Shown here: piece after piece, positions 22,403-29,387 of the stretch
Numbering within the stretch: position 1 is the stretch's first letter
How the letters are laid out: every line of letters begins with the position of its first letter
Assembly: GCA_038320885.1 (NCBI GenBank)
Contig: JBBQER010000050.1
Location: 1 to 29,387, forward strand
DNA: 29,387 nucleotides
Direction of reading: 5' to 3'
Source of the DNA: JBBQER01 sp038320885
GTDB lineage: Bacteria; Actinomycetota; Acidimicrobiia; IMCC26256; PALSA-610
The notes under the pieces: model-generated
The model's database searches: none
Seen by the model: only the letters and a program-made list of their open reading frames with translations
What the model was told of the DNA's origin: nothing
Translations under genes and position numbers: made by a program

Positions 22403-25400
22403 TCAGCTGCCGAGCAAGAGGGTGGCGCGGCGTTGGATGGTGGCGAACCCGTGTTGCGTTGCGCCGTCAAGCGCGGCCCGGAGCAGGGTCTGAGCACGTT
22501 CGGTGTCACCATCGCGATTGCGGCGGCACAGCATGTGGGCCCAGGCATGTTGTGTAAACGCGGTCCAGTACGGCGAACCCAATCGTTCGCTCCGGGCAAG
22601 TGCGTCGGCGAACGTGGCGTCGACGTCGTCCCATCTCTCGAGCACCGTCTCGACGCCCGCGAGCGCAGTGGCGACCGGTCCGATCATCATCACTGCCGCC
22701 CACACGTATTGGTTTCGGAATGGTGCCAGTAGGGCCTCGAGTTGTGCGGCGGCATCGCGGTGGTCGCAGTCGCTGCAGGCTTGCGCGAGGTAGGTGAGGC
22801 AGGCGAGCCATTGTGGGTCGACCAGAAGCTGGTCAAGATCCGCTTCGACGAAGTCGTCGAGGATTGCTCGTGCCTCATCCGTGCGATCAAGCTCACCGAG
22901 ACACGCGGCGAGTGCCGCGCGGAACGTCGGAACACCGGGATTCTCGTCGGCCGTCTCCGCGACGAGATCGACGATCTCGCCCGCGCGCCCCTGGATGAGT
23001 CGCAGCTCCAGGAGCTGGCCCGCATAGCCTTCGAAGGCATCGGGCTGGGCGCCGTCGAGACCGAGTTGGAGGGCGACCTCCGCGAGCCGCTCGGCTTCCT
23101 CGAGATCTCCGCGTAGCTGCGGGACGGCGTGGGCGTACAACGCTGCGAGCCAACGCAAGCTGGGGTCTCCGACGTCGGCCGCGACCCGCGCTATCTCCTC
23201 GCACTCCCGGCGATACCCGTCGACATCTCCTGTCTCCATCGCGCCCTGCGCCATGTCGGCGGCAGCCCAGCCGCTCCAAGCCGGATCGCCACGCGCAACA
23301 AGTGCCGAATACTCGGCCGTGTCGAGGCGGAGCGCGAGGTTGTGAGGCACTTGGTAGTCGTGAAGCGCGTGCAGCGCAGCGAACAGCGCCGCGTCGTCGC
23401 GCGATTCGCGGGCGAGCCGCAGCGCTTCGTCGAGCAGCGTTGGGGTATCGACGTCGGCGGTGTACATCGTCTCCGTGCTCATCTGCGCCAGAAGACGGGC
23501 GCGCAGGCCCGGAGTGGTGTCGCTGACGGCACGAAGCGCGGCGTTGAGAACTTCAACCCGATCGTGGTCAACGTCTCCCACGCTGCTGAAGAATCCGCGG
23601 CTATTGCCGAGCGCGGCAGCGACGAGCCGACCGGTGTCGCCGAGTCGCGCCGCGCGATGGGCTGCGTCGAGCAGCGTTTCGCGGAAGCCGGCGTCGCCGG
23701 CGAGGCGCTGCGCGCCGCCGAGTCGGGTCAGCACGTCGCAATGCCCGGCGTCGGACTCGAGATCGACGCGGTCGACGAGCTCGAGCGCTTGCGTGAACCA
23801 GCGGACCGCCTCGTCCGGCGCAAGACGCGCGAGCGCCTGATCGCCGGCCGCGAGCGAGTACTGGTACGCCTTGCGGACGTCTACCGGTTCGGTCGCCGCG
23901 TACCAATGACGCGCGAGCTCGGCGACCCGCTCGGCGGGATCGCTCACAACAGACTCGATTGCCTCGGCAACCCGTCGATGGAGCCGCCGCCTCCGAGCTG
24001 CGGACAGGTCGTCGTACAGCGCCCGCTGGATCAGGGCGTGCACGAAGGTGTATCGATCGGCCCCACCAGGCGCCTCCATGACGATCGCCGCCTGCTCGGC
24101 CTGGTCGAGCAGGTCGAGCAGGTCGTCCTCGCTCGACTCGGTGACCTCCGCGAGCAGTCTCAGGTCGAAGTCTCGACCGATGATCGCGGCTGCGGACAAC
24201 ACTCGCGTTGCGTCCGGCGCAAGCCGTTCGATTCTCCGTCCGACGACCTCGCGAACGCTGATCGGCAAGCCCTGGGCACGCAGGTCGACGTTCGCAGACC
24301 ACCGCCCGTCGTCACCCTGAACGATCGCACCGGTCTCGGCGAGATGCCGCAAGATCTCGAGCGCGAAGAATGGATTCCCATTCGTCTCCACGCGCAGGCC
24401 GTCGCGAAGGACGATGCCCTCGTCGTCCATTTCGTGTCCGGCGGCGGACTCCATGAGCGCGAGCAACTCGAGATCATCGAGACCCTGGAGAGCGATGCGC
24501 TCCACGCCTTCTTCTCGATGTAGCGCCGCGAGAAGATCGGTGAGCGGATGGCCGGCGCCGATGTCGCCGTCGCGAAACGTGCCCAGCACCAGTAGCCTCA
24601 ACGGCACGACCGCGCCGGCTACGTGGCGCAGCAGCTGCAGGGTCGGGCGGTCGGACCAGTGCAGATCGTCGAGAACCAACACCACGGGCGCCTCGTCCGA
24701 TGCGCGCACGAGGAGATCGACGACCGCGCCGAACAGCAAGTGCCGCTCCGTCTCGGGGTCCGAGGAGCGCCCCGCGGGCAGGTCTGGAATCCGCGTGGCA
24801 AGGGCCGGGACGAGCGCGGCGAGGTCGTCGCCACGTTCTCGCACGTGCGCATCGAGCAATTCGTCGGATGCATGCAAGACGAGATCGGTGAGGGCCTCGA
24901 CCCACGGCTGATACGGAACCGACAGGTCTTCGTCGCAACGGCCGTAGAGCACCAGCGCGCCCGAGCTGTGAGCGTCGCACACGAACCTCGCCAGCAGTGT
25001 CGTCTTCCCGATCCCCGCCTCACCGACCAGGAACGACACCCGCCGACGCGCGCTCTCTTCCGCATGCTTCAAGGCCTCGGCGAGCTGGGCGAGCTCCGCT
25101 GACCTGCCTACGAAGTCGGAGGTCTGCGCCGCTCCGATCCGTGCCGGCAATGGCATGACTCGGCTGTTTGCGGTGTCGGGCTCCCAAACGACCTCGACGA
25201 CGTCGACGGGGTCGGGAAGACCCTTGAGCTCGCGCGGTCCGAGCGCGACCAATGGATGCGCGACATGCCGACCGACCATCATGCGGAGGAGCTCAGTGAT
25301 GAGGATCTGACCCGGTTCAGCCACCGCGCAGAGACGTGCGGCTTCAACCACAGGCTCGCCGAAGTAGTCGCCATCCTCTTCGATGCATTCACCCGAGCTC

Positions 25401-25690
25401 AATCCAATGCGGACACCAAACGACTCACCGCCGCGCCGGTTGTGACGCTCGATCGCCTGCTGCATGGCGACCGCGCACTCCACCGCCCGACTCGGACTCG
25501 TGAACGCGGCCATCAGGCCGTCGCCGAGATTCTTCACCTCTGTGCCAGCGGTCTCGGAGATCGCACCGCGGAGAAGGCCGAAGTGAGCGGACCGAAGCTC
25601 TTCGGCGACGTCGGGACCGACGCGCGACGCGAGCGCGGTCGAGCCGACGAGATCGGTGAAGAGCACTGTTGCGGTGACGGCCTCACTCAT
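22403..25690 (-). CDS. Class III cyclase-like domain fused to AAA ATPase and TPR-rich region
   Basis: A 1095-residue regulator. Residues 6-170 form a class III nucleotidyl-cyclase fold: TVLFTDLVGSTALASRVG with metal Asp13, KNLGDGLMAAF with Asp57, and GDYFGEPVVEAARL. In the last block Val115 stands where active cyclases have Asn, though Arg119 is kept, so catalysis is uncertain. Next comes a STAND/AAA-type ATPase: FVGRSAEL, Walker A GEAGIGKTT (about residue 220) and Walker B VVLVLDDLHWSD. The C-terminal 500 residues are helical repeats of TPR/MalT type (YQYSLAAGDQALARLAPDEA, then VRWFTQALELVDR). No C-terminal HTH is present. Such proteins are large signal-integrating ATPases; the trigger is unknown. 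The gene ends 21 bases from tRNA fragment 4. Confidence 0.9.
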   Translation of the reverse strand: MSEAVTATVLFTDLVGSTALASRVGPDVAEELRSAHFGLLRGAISETAGTEVKNLGDGLMAAFTSPSRAVECAVAMQQAIERHNRRGGESFGVRIGLSSGECIEEDGDYFGEPVVEAARLCAVAEPGQILITELLRMMVGRHVAHPLVALGPRELKGLPDPVDVVEVVWEPDTANSRVMPLPARIGAAQTSDFVGRSAELAQLAEALKHAEESARRRVSFLVGEAGIGKTTLLARFVCDAHSSGALVLYGRCDEDLSVPYQPWVEALTDLVLHASDELLDAHVRERGDDLAALVPALATRIPDLPAGRSSDPETERHLLFGAVVDLLVRASDEAPVVLVLDDLHWSDRPTLQLLRHVAGAVVPLRLLVLGTFRDGDIGAGHPLTDLLAALHREEGVERIALQGLDDLELLALMESAAGHEMDDEGIVLRDGLRVETNGNPFFALEILRHLAETGAIVQGDDGRWSANVDLRAQGLPISVREVVGRRIERLAPDATRVLSAAAIIGRDFDLRLLAEVTESSEDDLLDLLDQAEQAAIVMEAPGGADRYTFVHALIQRALYDDLSAARRRRLHRRVAEAIESVVSDPAERVAELARHWYAATEPVDVRKAYQYSLAAGDQALARLAPDEAVRWFTQALELVDRVDLESDAGHCDVLTRLGGAQRLAGDAGFRETLLDAAHRAARLGDTGRLVAAALGNSRGFFSSVGDVDHDRVEVLNAALRAVSDTTPGLRARLLAQMSTETMYTADVDTPTLLDEALRLARESRDDAALFAALHALHDYQVPHNLALRLDTAEYSALVARGDPAWSGWAAADMAQGAMETGDVDGYRRECEEIARVAADVGDPSLRWLAALYAHAVPQLRGDLEEAERLAEVALQLGLDGAQPDAFEGYAGQLLELRLIQGRAGEIVDLVAETADENPGVPTFRAALAACLGELDRTDEARAILDDFVEADLDQLLVDPQWLACLTYLAQACSDCDHRDAAAQLEALLAPFRNQYVWAAVMMIGPVATALAGVETVLERWDDVDATFADALARSERLGSPYWTAFTQHAWAHMLCRRNRDGDTERAQTLLRAALDGATQHGFATIQRRATLLLGS

Positions 25691-25738
25691 GCCTGACGAA
25701 CCTCTCCCCGGGAGACGTCGGATAGTGCACGGAGGCTA

Positions 25739-25751
25739 GCCCGCAACGGGC
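25739..25751. terminator. Small hairpin after the RCC1-FN3 gene (weak terminator candidate)
   Basis: GCCCG-CAA-CGGGC, a 5-bp stem with a 3-base loop, lies just past the stop of the RCC1-FN3 gene and before the cyclase gene. There is no T-run, so the call is weak. Confidence 0.25.
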
Positions 25752-25772
25752 CGCGACTCACCCGCCTTACCG

Positions 25773-28754
25773 CTATGCAGTCGCCGCTCCCGACGGAGCC
25801 GATAGCAGTCCGGCGCCCCGAGCGTTGGTCCCCTTGACCTTGCACGTGTAGGTCTTGCCCACAGTGAGGGTCGTAACCGTGAGCGGGCTCGCGGCTCCGG
25901 TCTTCGACCCTGCGACACCGCCGTTGCTCGAAGTGCACGTCGCGCTGTAGCTCGTCGTGGTGCTGCCGTTGTTCGCTCCGGGCGTGAACGTCACCTTGAT
26001 CTGACCGGCCGCGAAATGTACCGCGCTCACCCCGGTCGGCACCGCGGGCGAACCCACGATCACGGCGACCGACGGTGCCGATGCAAGGCCGGCGCCAAGA
26101 GCGTTGTTGGCTCTGACCGTGCACGTGTAGGTCTTCGCGGTCGTCACCGCAGCAACCGTGATCGCAGCCGCGCCGGCACCGACGTGCGTCCCAGTCTTGG
26201 TCGCGCCACCGTTCGACGACGTACACGTCGCCGTCTGACTCGTAATCGCGGCGCCGTTGTTCACGCCGATCGTGAACGACACGACCAACGAACCCGTCAA
26301 CGCGTTCGCCGTACCCGAGACCGCCTTCACGGCCGTCGGCGCCTTCGGCGAACCCACGATGACCGGCAGCGACGGCGCCGACGCGAGACCCGCCCCGCGG
26401 GCGTTGGTTGCGTTGACGGTGCACGTGTAGGTCACCGTGGCGACCGTGATCGCAGCCGCGCCGGCACCGACGTGCGTCCCGGTCTTGGTCGCGCCACCGT
26501 TCGACGACGTACACGTCGCCGTCTGACTCGTAATCGCGGCGCCGTTGTTCGCACCGATCGTGAACGACACGACCAACGAACCCGTCAACGCGTTCGCCGT
26601 ACCCGAGACCGCCTTCACGCTCGTGGGCGGCACGGGTGAACCCACGATCACCGGCAGCGACGGCGCCGACGCGAGACCCGCGCCCCGCGCGTTGGTCGCC
26701 GTGACCGTGCACGTGTAGGTCTTCCCGGTCGTCGTCGCAGCAACGGTGATCGGCGCCGCGGCCGCACCGACGTGCATCCCGGTCTTGGTCGCGCCGCCGT
26801 TGCTCGACACGCACGTCGCCGTCTGGCTCGTGATCGCGGCACCGTTGTCGGCACCAATCGTGAACGTCACCGTCAGCGGACCGGTCGCGACGGTCGTCGA
26901 ACCCGACTTGGCGACGACGTTCGTCGGCGGCACGGGCGAACCCACGATCACCGCGGGCGACGGCGCCGACGCCGCGCCGCTCCCCCAGGCTGCGTTCAGC
27001 GCCGCGACCCGGAATGTGTACGCAGTGCCGTTCGACAAACCCGTGAACGGGTAGCTCGACGCGGCGGAGCCCACCAGCCGCGACGTCGCGCCCGTCACAC
27101 CCGTCGGGGCGCCACCCGAACTGTTATAGACACTCACCTCGTAGTCCGTGATCGCCGAACCGCCGTTACTCACCGGCGGCGTCCAGCTCACCGCGGCCTG
27201 GCCGTCGCCCGCGGCCCCCGCAACTCCCAACGGGAGGCCCGGGGCACGGGTGACGGTGATCGGTGCGGACGCCGCGCCCGGGGCGCTCTCACCTACCGAG
27301 TTCAGCGCCACGACGCGGAACTGGTACGAGCCCGGGGCCAGGTGCACCAACGCGGCCCGCGGCGGAGCACCACCCAACGGACCACCGAACGCCAACGTCG
27401 GGAGATTGTCACCCATCTCGCCCGGTGCGTCGCCGCGCGCGGCAGTGTCCCCCAAACCCAGAATGGAGCCCTGACCCCAGCACTTCACCCGCGCGTGGTC
27501 GAGCACCACGCATGTGAATGGGTTGCCGGCGTCGATCGCGACGGCGGTGCGGCCCGTGCCGAGGTCGACGGCCGGGAGACTGTCACCCATCTCCCCCGCC
27601 TCATCTCCCCAAGACCCGGTGTTCCCCACGCCCACTTCCCCTTCGGCATTGCGGCCCCAACACTTCACCGTGGCGTTGTCGAGCACCGCGCACGTGTGGT
27701 TGCGGCCACCGGTGAGCGCAACCGCGGTGCGGCCCGTTCCCAGCGAGACGACCGGGAGACTGTCACCCATCTCGCCCGGCCCGTCACCTCGCGAGGCGGT
27801 GTCACCCAACCCCAACTCGCCGGAGAAGTTGTAGCCCCAGCACTTCGTGGTGGCGTCGTCGAGCACGGCACACGTATGGAAGTGGCCGGCGGTGACGGTG
27901 ACCGCGCGGCGGCCCGCCCCCAAGTCGACGGCCGAGAGACTGTCACCCATCTCTCCCGAGTTATTGCCTCGGTGCGCCGCGTCACCCAAGCCCAACTGCC
28001 CGTCGGCGTTGTAGCCCCAGCACTTCAAGGTCGCGTCGTCGAGCAGCGCACACGTGTGGTAGCCGCCGCCGGAGACAAGTGCGTCCACGGTGCGGCCGGT
28101 CCCCAGCGCCACGACGGGAAGACTGTCACCCATCTCTCCCGGCCCGTCACCACGGTTGTCATTGAACCCAAGGCCCAATTCCCCTTCGGGGTTGTAGCCC
28201 CAGCACTTCACGGTGGCGTCGTCGAGCAACGCACACGTGTGGAGGTTGCCGGCGGTGACCGCGATCGCGGTACGGCCCGTCCCCAAGTTGACGGCTGGGA
28301 GACTGTCACCCATCTCCCCCGCACCATCACCCCGGTCCGCAGTGTCGCCCAACCCCAACTGCCCGCTGCTGTTCTCGCCCCAGCACTTCACCGTGGCGTC
28401 GTCCAACAACCCGCACGTGTGGCCGCTGCCAGCAGTGAGGGCGACCGCGGTACGGCCCGTCCCCAAGTCGACGGTCGGGAGACTGTCACCCATCTGACCG
28501 GGCGCGTTCCCGCGTGTCGCCGTATTCCCCAACCCCAACTGCCCGGATCCGTTGCTGCCCCAGCACTTCGTGGTGGCGTCATCGAGCACCGCACACGCGT
28601 GGTAGTCGCCAAACACGCAGCCGAGGGGCAGCACCCCAGTGTCCGCAAAAGTCTCCTGAGGCTTCTTGGCGCTGGCGGTGATGGCTCTGTTGTGTGACGC
28701 GACTACCGGTCGCGTTGTCGCTGACGACCGGAGGCAGCGAGCAGATCGCCCCAT
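25773..28754 (-). CDS. RCC1-repeat / fibronectin III repeat protein, N-terminus probably disrupted
   Basis: A 993-residue protein. Residues about 45-470 are seven RCC1 (ATS1-like) propeller repeats of about 60 residues, each with HTCALLDDATVKCWGYN, then GQLGLGDT, then GEMGDSLP, then LGTGRTAVA. The two Cys in each unit (TCA and KCWG) are kept. Residues about 480-993 are FN3 domains; the central ones, near VKAVSGTANALTGSLVVSFT, are almost identical. Such proteins are normally exported, yet the N-terminus MGRSARCLRSSATTRPVVAS has no signal peptide, no ribosome site precedes it, and the frame overlaps the upstream DinB-like gene by 52 bases. The natural start and leader have probably been lost, or this is a fusion after rearrangement. 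A role in surface adhesion is inferred only. Confidence 0.85.
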   Translation of the reverse strand: MGRSARCLRSSATTRPVVASHNRAITASAKKPQETFADTGVLPLGCVFGDYHACAVLDDATTKCWGSNGSGQLGLGNTATRGNAPGQMGDSLPTVDLGTGRTAVALTAGSGHTCGLLDDATVKCWGENSSGQLGLGDTADRGDGAGEMGDSLPAVNLGTGRTAIAVTAGNLHTCALLDDATVKCWGYNPEGELGLGFNDNRGDGPGEMGDSLPVVALGTGRTVDALVSGGGYHTCALLDDATLKCWGYNADGQLGLGDAAHRGNNSGEMGDSLSAVDLGAGRRAVTVTAGHFHTCAVLDDATTKCWGYNFSGELGLGDTASRGDGPGEMGDSLPVVSLGTGRTAVALTGGRNHTCAVLDNATVKCWGRNAEGEVGVGNTGSWGDEAGEMGDSLPAVDLGTGRTAVAIDAGNPFTCVVLDHARVKCWGQGSILGLGDTAARGDAPGEMGDNLPTLAFGGPLGGAPPRAALVHLAPGSYQFRVVALNSVGESAPGAASAPITVTRAPGLPLGVAGAAGDGQAAVSWTPPVSNGGSAITDYEVSVYNSSGGAPTGVTGATSRLVGSAASSYPFTGLSNGTAYTFRVAALNAAWGSGAASAPSPAVIVGSPVPPTNVVAKSGSTTVATGPLTVTFTIGADNGAAITSQTATCVSSNGGATKTGMHVGAAAAPITVAATTTGKTYTCTVTATNARGAGLASAPSLPVIVGSPVPPTSVKAVSGTANALTGSLVVSFTIGANNGAAITSQTATCTSSNGGATKTGTHVGAGAAAITVATVTYTCTVNATNARGAGLASAPSLPVIVGSPKAPTAVKAVSGTANALTGSLVVSFTIGVNNGAAITSQTATCTSSNGGATKTGTHVGAGAAAITVAAVTTAKTYTCTVRANNALGAGLASAPSVAVIVGSPAVPTGVSAVHFAAGQIKVTFTPGANNGSTTTSYSATCTSSNGGVAGSKTGAASPLTVTTLTVGKTYTCKVKGTNARGAGLLSAPSGAATA
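25800..27000 (-). repeat. Tandem FN3-coding repeats (about 285-300 bp units)
   Basis: Four units of about 300, 300, 285 and 300 bp encode FN3 domains. Bases 26161-26329 and 26449-26617 are nearly identical (about three mismatches, offset 288). One unit lacks 5 codons (TVATVTYTC against TVAAVTTAKTYTC). Confidence 0.8.
27407..28620 (-). repeat. Tandem RCC1-coding repeats (180-bp period)
   Basis: The string TGTCACCCATCT recurs at 27407, 27581, 27761, 27941, 28124, 28304 and 28484, giving spacings of 174, 180, 180, 183, 180 and 180 bases. Each unit encodes one RCC1 propeller blade. Confidence 0.85.
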
Positions 28755-29302
28755 GGGTCATCGGAGGAGCCCAGGCCGCTCCAAGCGACGGTCCACATCG
28801 GCCATGGGCGCGTGTGTTCGCGCAACCGATAGCACAGCTCGGGCCGTGGCTCGAACGGAACCTGTAGTCCGGTGCACACATCGTGGGTGTGCAGTATCAG
28901 CTCCATCGCACCTCGCGGAAGGAAGTCTTGCGCGGCGGCGGTGAGGATCTCAGGCCGTCGAAAGATGACAGCGCGAACCTCGGGTCCGGCGTCGCTTACG
29001 ACTGCTGCAAGAATTCGAGTGGCGATCTCCAACGACTCCACCAATCGAATGGGTTCGGCATCGGCTCCGAGCGTGAGGTCGAGCCCGACTTCGGGGTATC
29101 GGTCCTGTCTTCTCGACGCTAGGAAGAAGGCCGGCGCATAGACGCAGTCGATGGCGTGGACGGCGGTCCTGGCGCATGACCACTCCACGGTTCCGGCCGC
29201 TACCGACCAATCACGCTCGGCGGCCGAGGTCCAAGCCGCTCCAACGAGATCACTCAGTTCATAGAGATCACCGACCGTAAAGCGTTCTGTTCCGGACCGC
29301 AT
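28703..29302 (-). CDS. DinB-like / maleylpyruvate isomerase N-domain protein
   Basis: A 199-residue four-helix-bundle protein of the mycothiol-dependent maleylpyruvate isomerase group. The N-terminal RFTVGDLYELSDLVGAAWTS and WSVAAGTVEWSCARTAVHAI carry the first metal-ligand His. The later AMELILHTHDVCTGLQ has the E-x3-H pair that completes the DinB metal site. These enzymes use mycothiol, the actinobacterial thiol, as cofactor or nucleophile; the substrate cannot be told. The start is the ATG at 29302. No ribosome site of note is seen, and the gene reads leftward into the overlapping RCC1-FN3 frame. The 85 bases to its right contain nothing recognisable. Confidence 0.8.
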   Translation of the reverse strand: MRSGTERFTVGDLYELSDLVGAAWTSAAERDWSVAAGTVEWSCARTAVHAIDCVYAPAFFLASRRQDRYPEVGLDLTLGADAEPIRLVESLEIATRILAAVVSDAGPEVRAVIFRRPEILTAAAQDFLPRGAMELILHTHDVCTGLQVPFEPRPELCYRLREHTRPWPMWTVAWSGLGSSDDPWGDLLAASGRQRQRDR

Positions 29303-29387
29303 CCGAACATTCTGCCGCCGGGCCGAGCCATTGCGTCGTTCCGGCTCTCGTAGATCCGACCGTCACACGACAGCGCTGATCCCACCC

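Noticed and set aside
22312..22557. A plus-strand frame spanning tRNA fragment 4
   Set aside because: It overlaps the end of the cyclase-ATPase gene on the other strand and has no motif.
27400..28620. CRISPR-like regularly spaced repeats
   Set aside because: The 180-bp spacing is a multiple of three, the spacers are themselves similar, and the units encode RCC1 blades.
26772..28697. A long plus-strand open frame of 641 codons opposite the RCC1-FN3 gene
   Set aside because: Arg-rich, low-complexity text without domains; it is the antisense shadow of the 180-bp repeats, whose minus-strand frame shows clear RCC1 motifs.

Overview
The window is GC-rich DNA from an actinobacterium. High GC, many GTG starts, four-base ATGA/GTGA overlaps, a leaderless-looking promoter, mycothiol-enzyme-like DinB folds, several Ser/Thr kinases and FHA proteins all fit Actinomycetota. 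The gene styles (RCC1-FN3 proteins, cyclase-ATPase fusions) recall Acidimicrobiia-like lineages, but no rRNA or complete tRNA is present to fix the taxon.

Left region (1-10.4 kb): a stress or light-response cluster transcribed outward from one intergenic region (2840-3067). Leftward run an ATP10-like/PH-like fusion, an SDR with a DUF2867 tail, and an ECF sigma factor cut by the window edge. Rightward, and tightly overlapped, run an SRPBCC protein, an SDR, an FAD amine-oxidase-like protein, a DUF1365 protein, a cyclopropane-fatty-acid-synthase-type methyltransferase, a regulator combining an excisionase-type HTH with a B12-binding photoreceptor module, a truncated ABC permease, and a photolyase. 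The likely theme is light- or singlet-oxygen-triggered membrane lipid modification plus DNA photorepair, controlled by a B12 photosensor and/or the ECF sigma factor.

Middle region (10.4-22.4 kb): a mosaic with signs of repeated insertion and decay. It starts with a broken tyrosine recombinase fused to a fibronectin III fragment, followed by a short-form adenylate kinase. Four copies of the 3' end of a tRNA-Pro(GGG) lie at 12541, 14680, 22145 and 22366, all in the same orientation and all breaking at the anticodon loop. These look like attachment-site scars. Between them lie an acyl-CoA ligase (segment 1) and a surface-sensing and phosphosignalling group (segment 2): secreted B-lectin protein, Ser/Thr kinase with an extracellular propeller, second Ser/Thr kinase, FHA-LuxR regulator and lipoprotein. 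A gene-poor stretch (14.45-15.8 kb) holds a 93-bp direct repeat, a DinB-like remnant and a decayed FN3 fragment.

Right region (22.4-29.4 kb): all minus strand. It contains a large cyclase-AAA ATPase-TPR regulator, a 993-residue RCC1-FN3 repeat protein that seems to lack a proper N-terminus, and a DinB/maleylpyruvate-isomerase-like protein. The FN3 domains of the RCC1 protein are close relatives of the two FN3 fragments in the middle region, so FN3 sequence appears to have been copied or rearranged across the locus.
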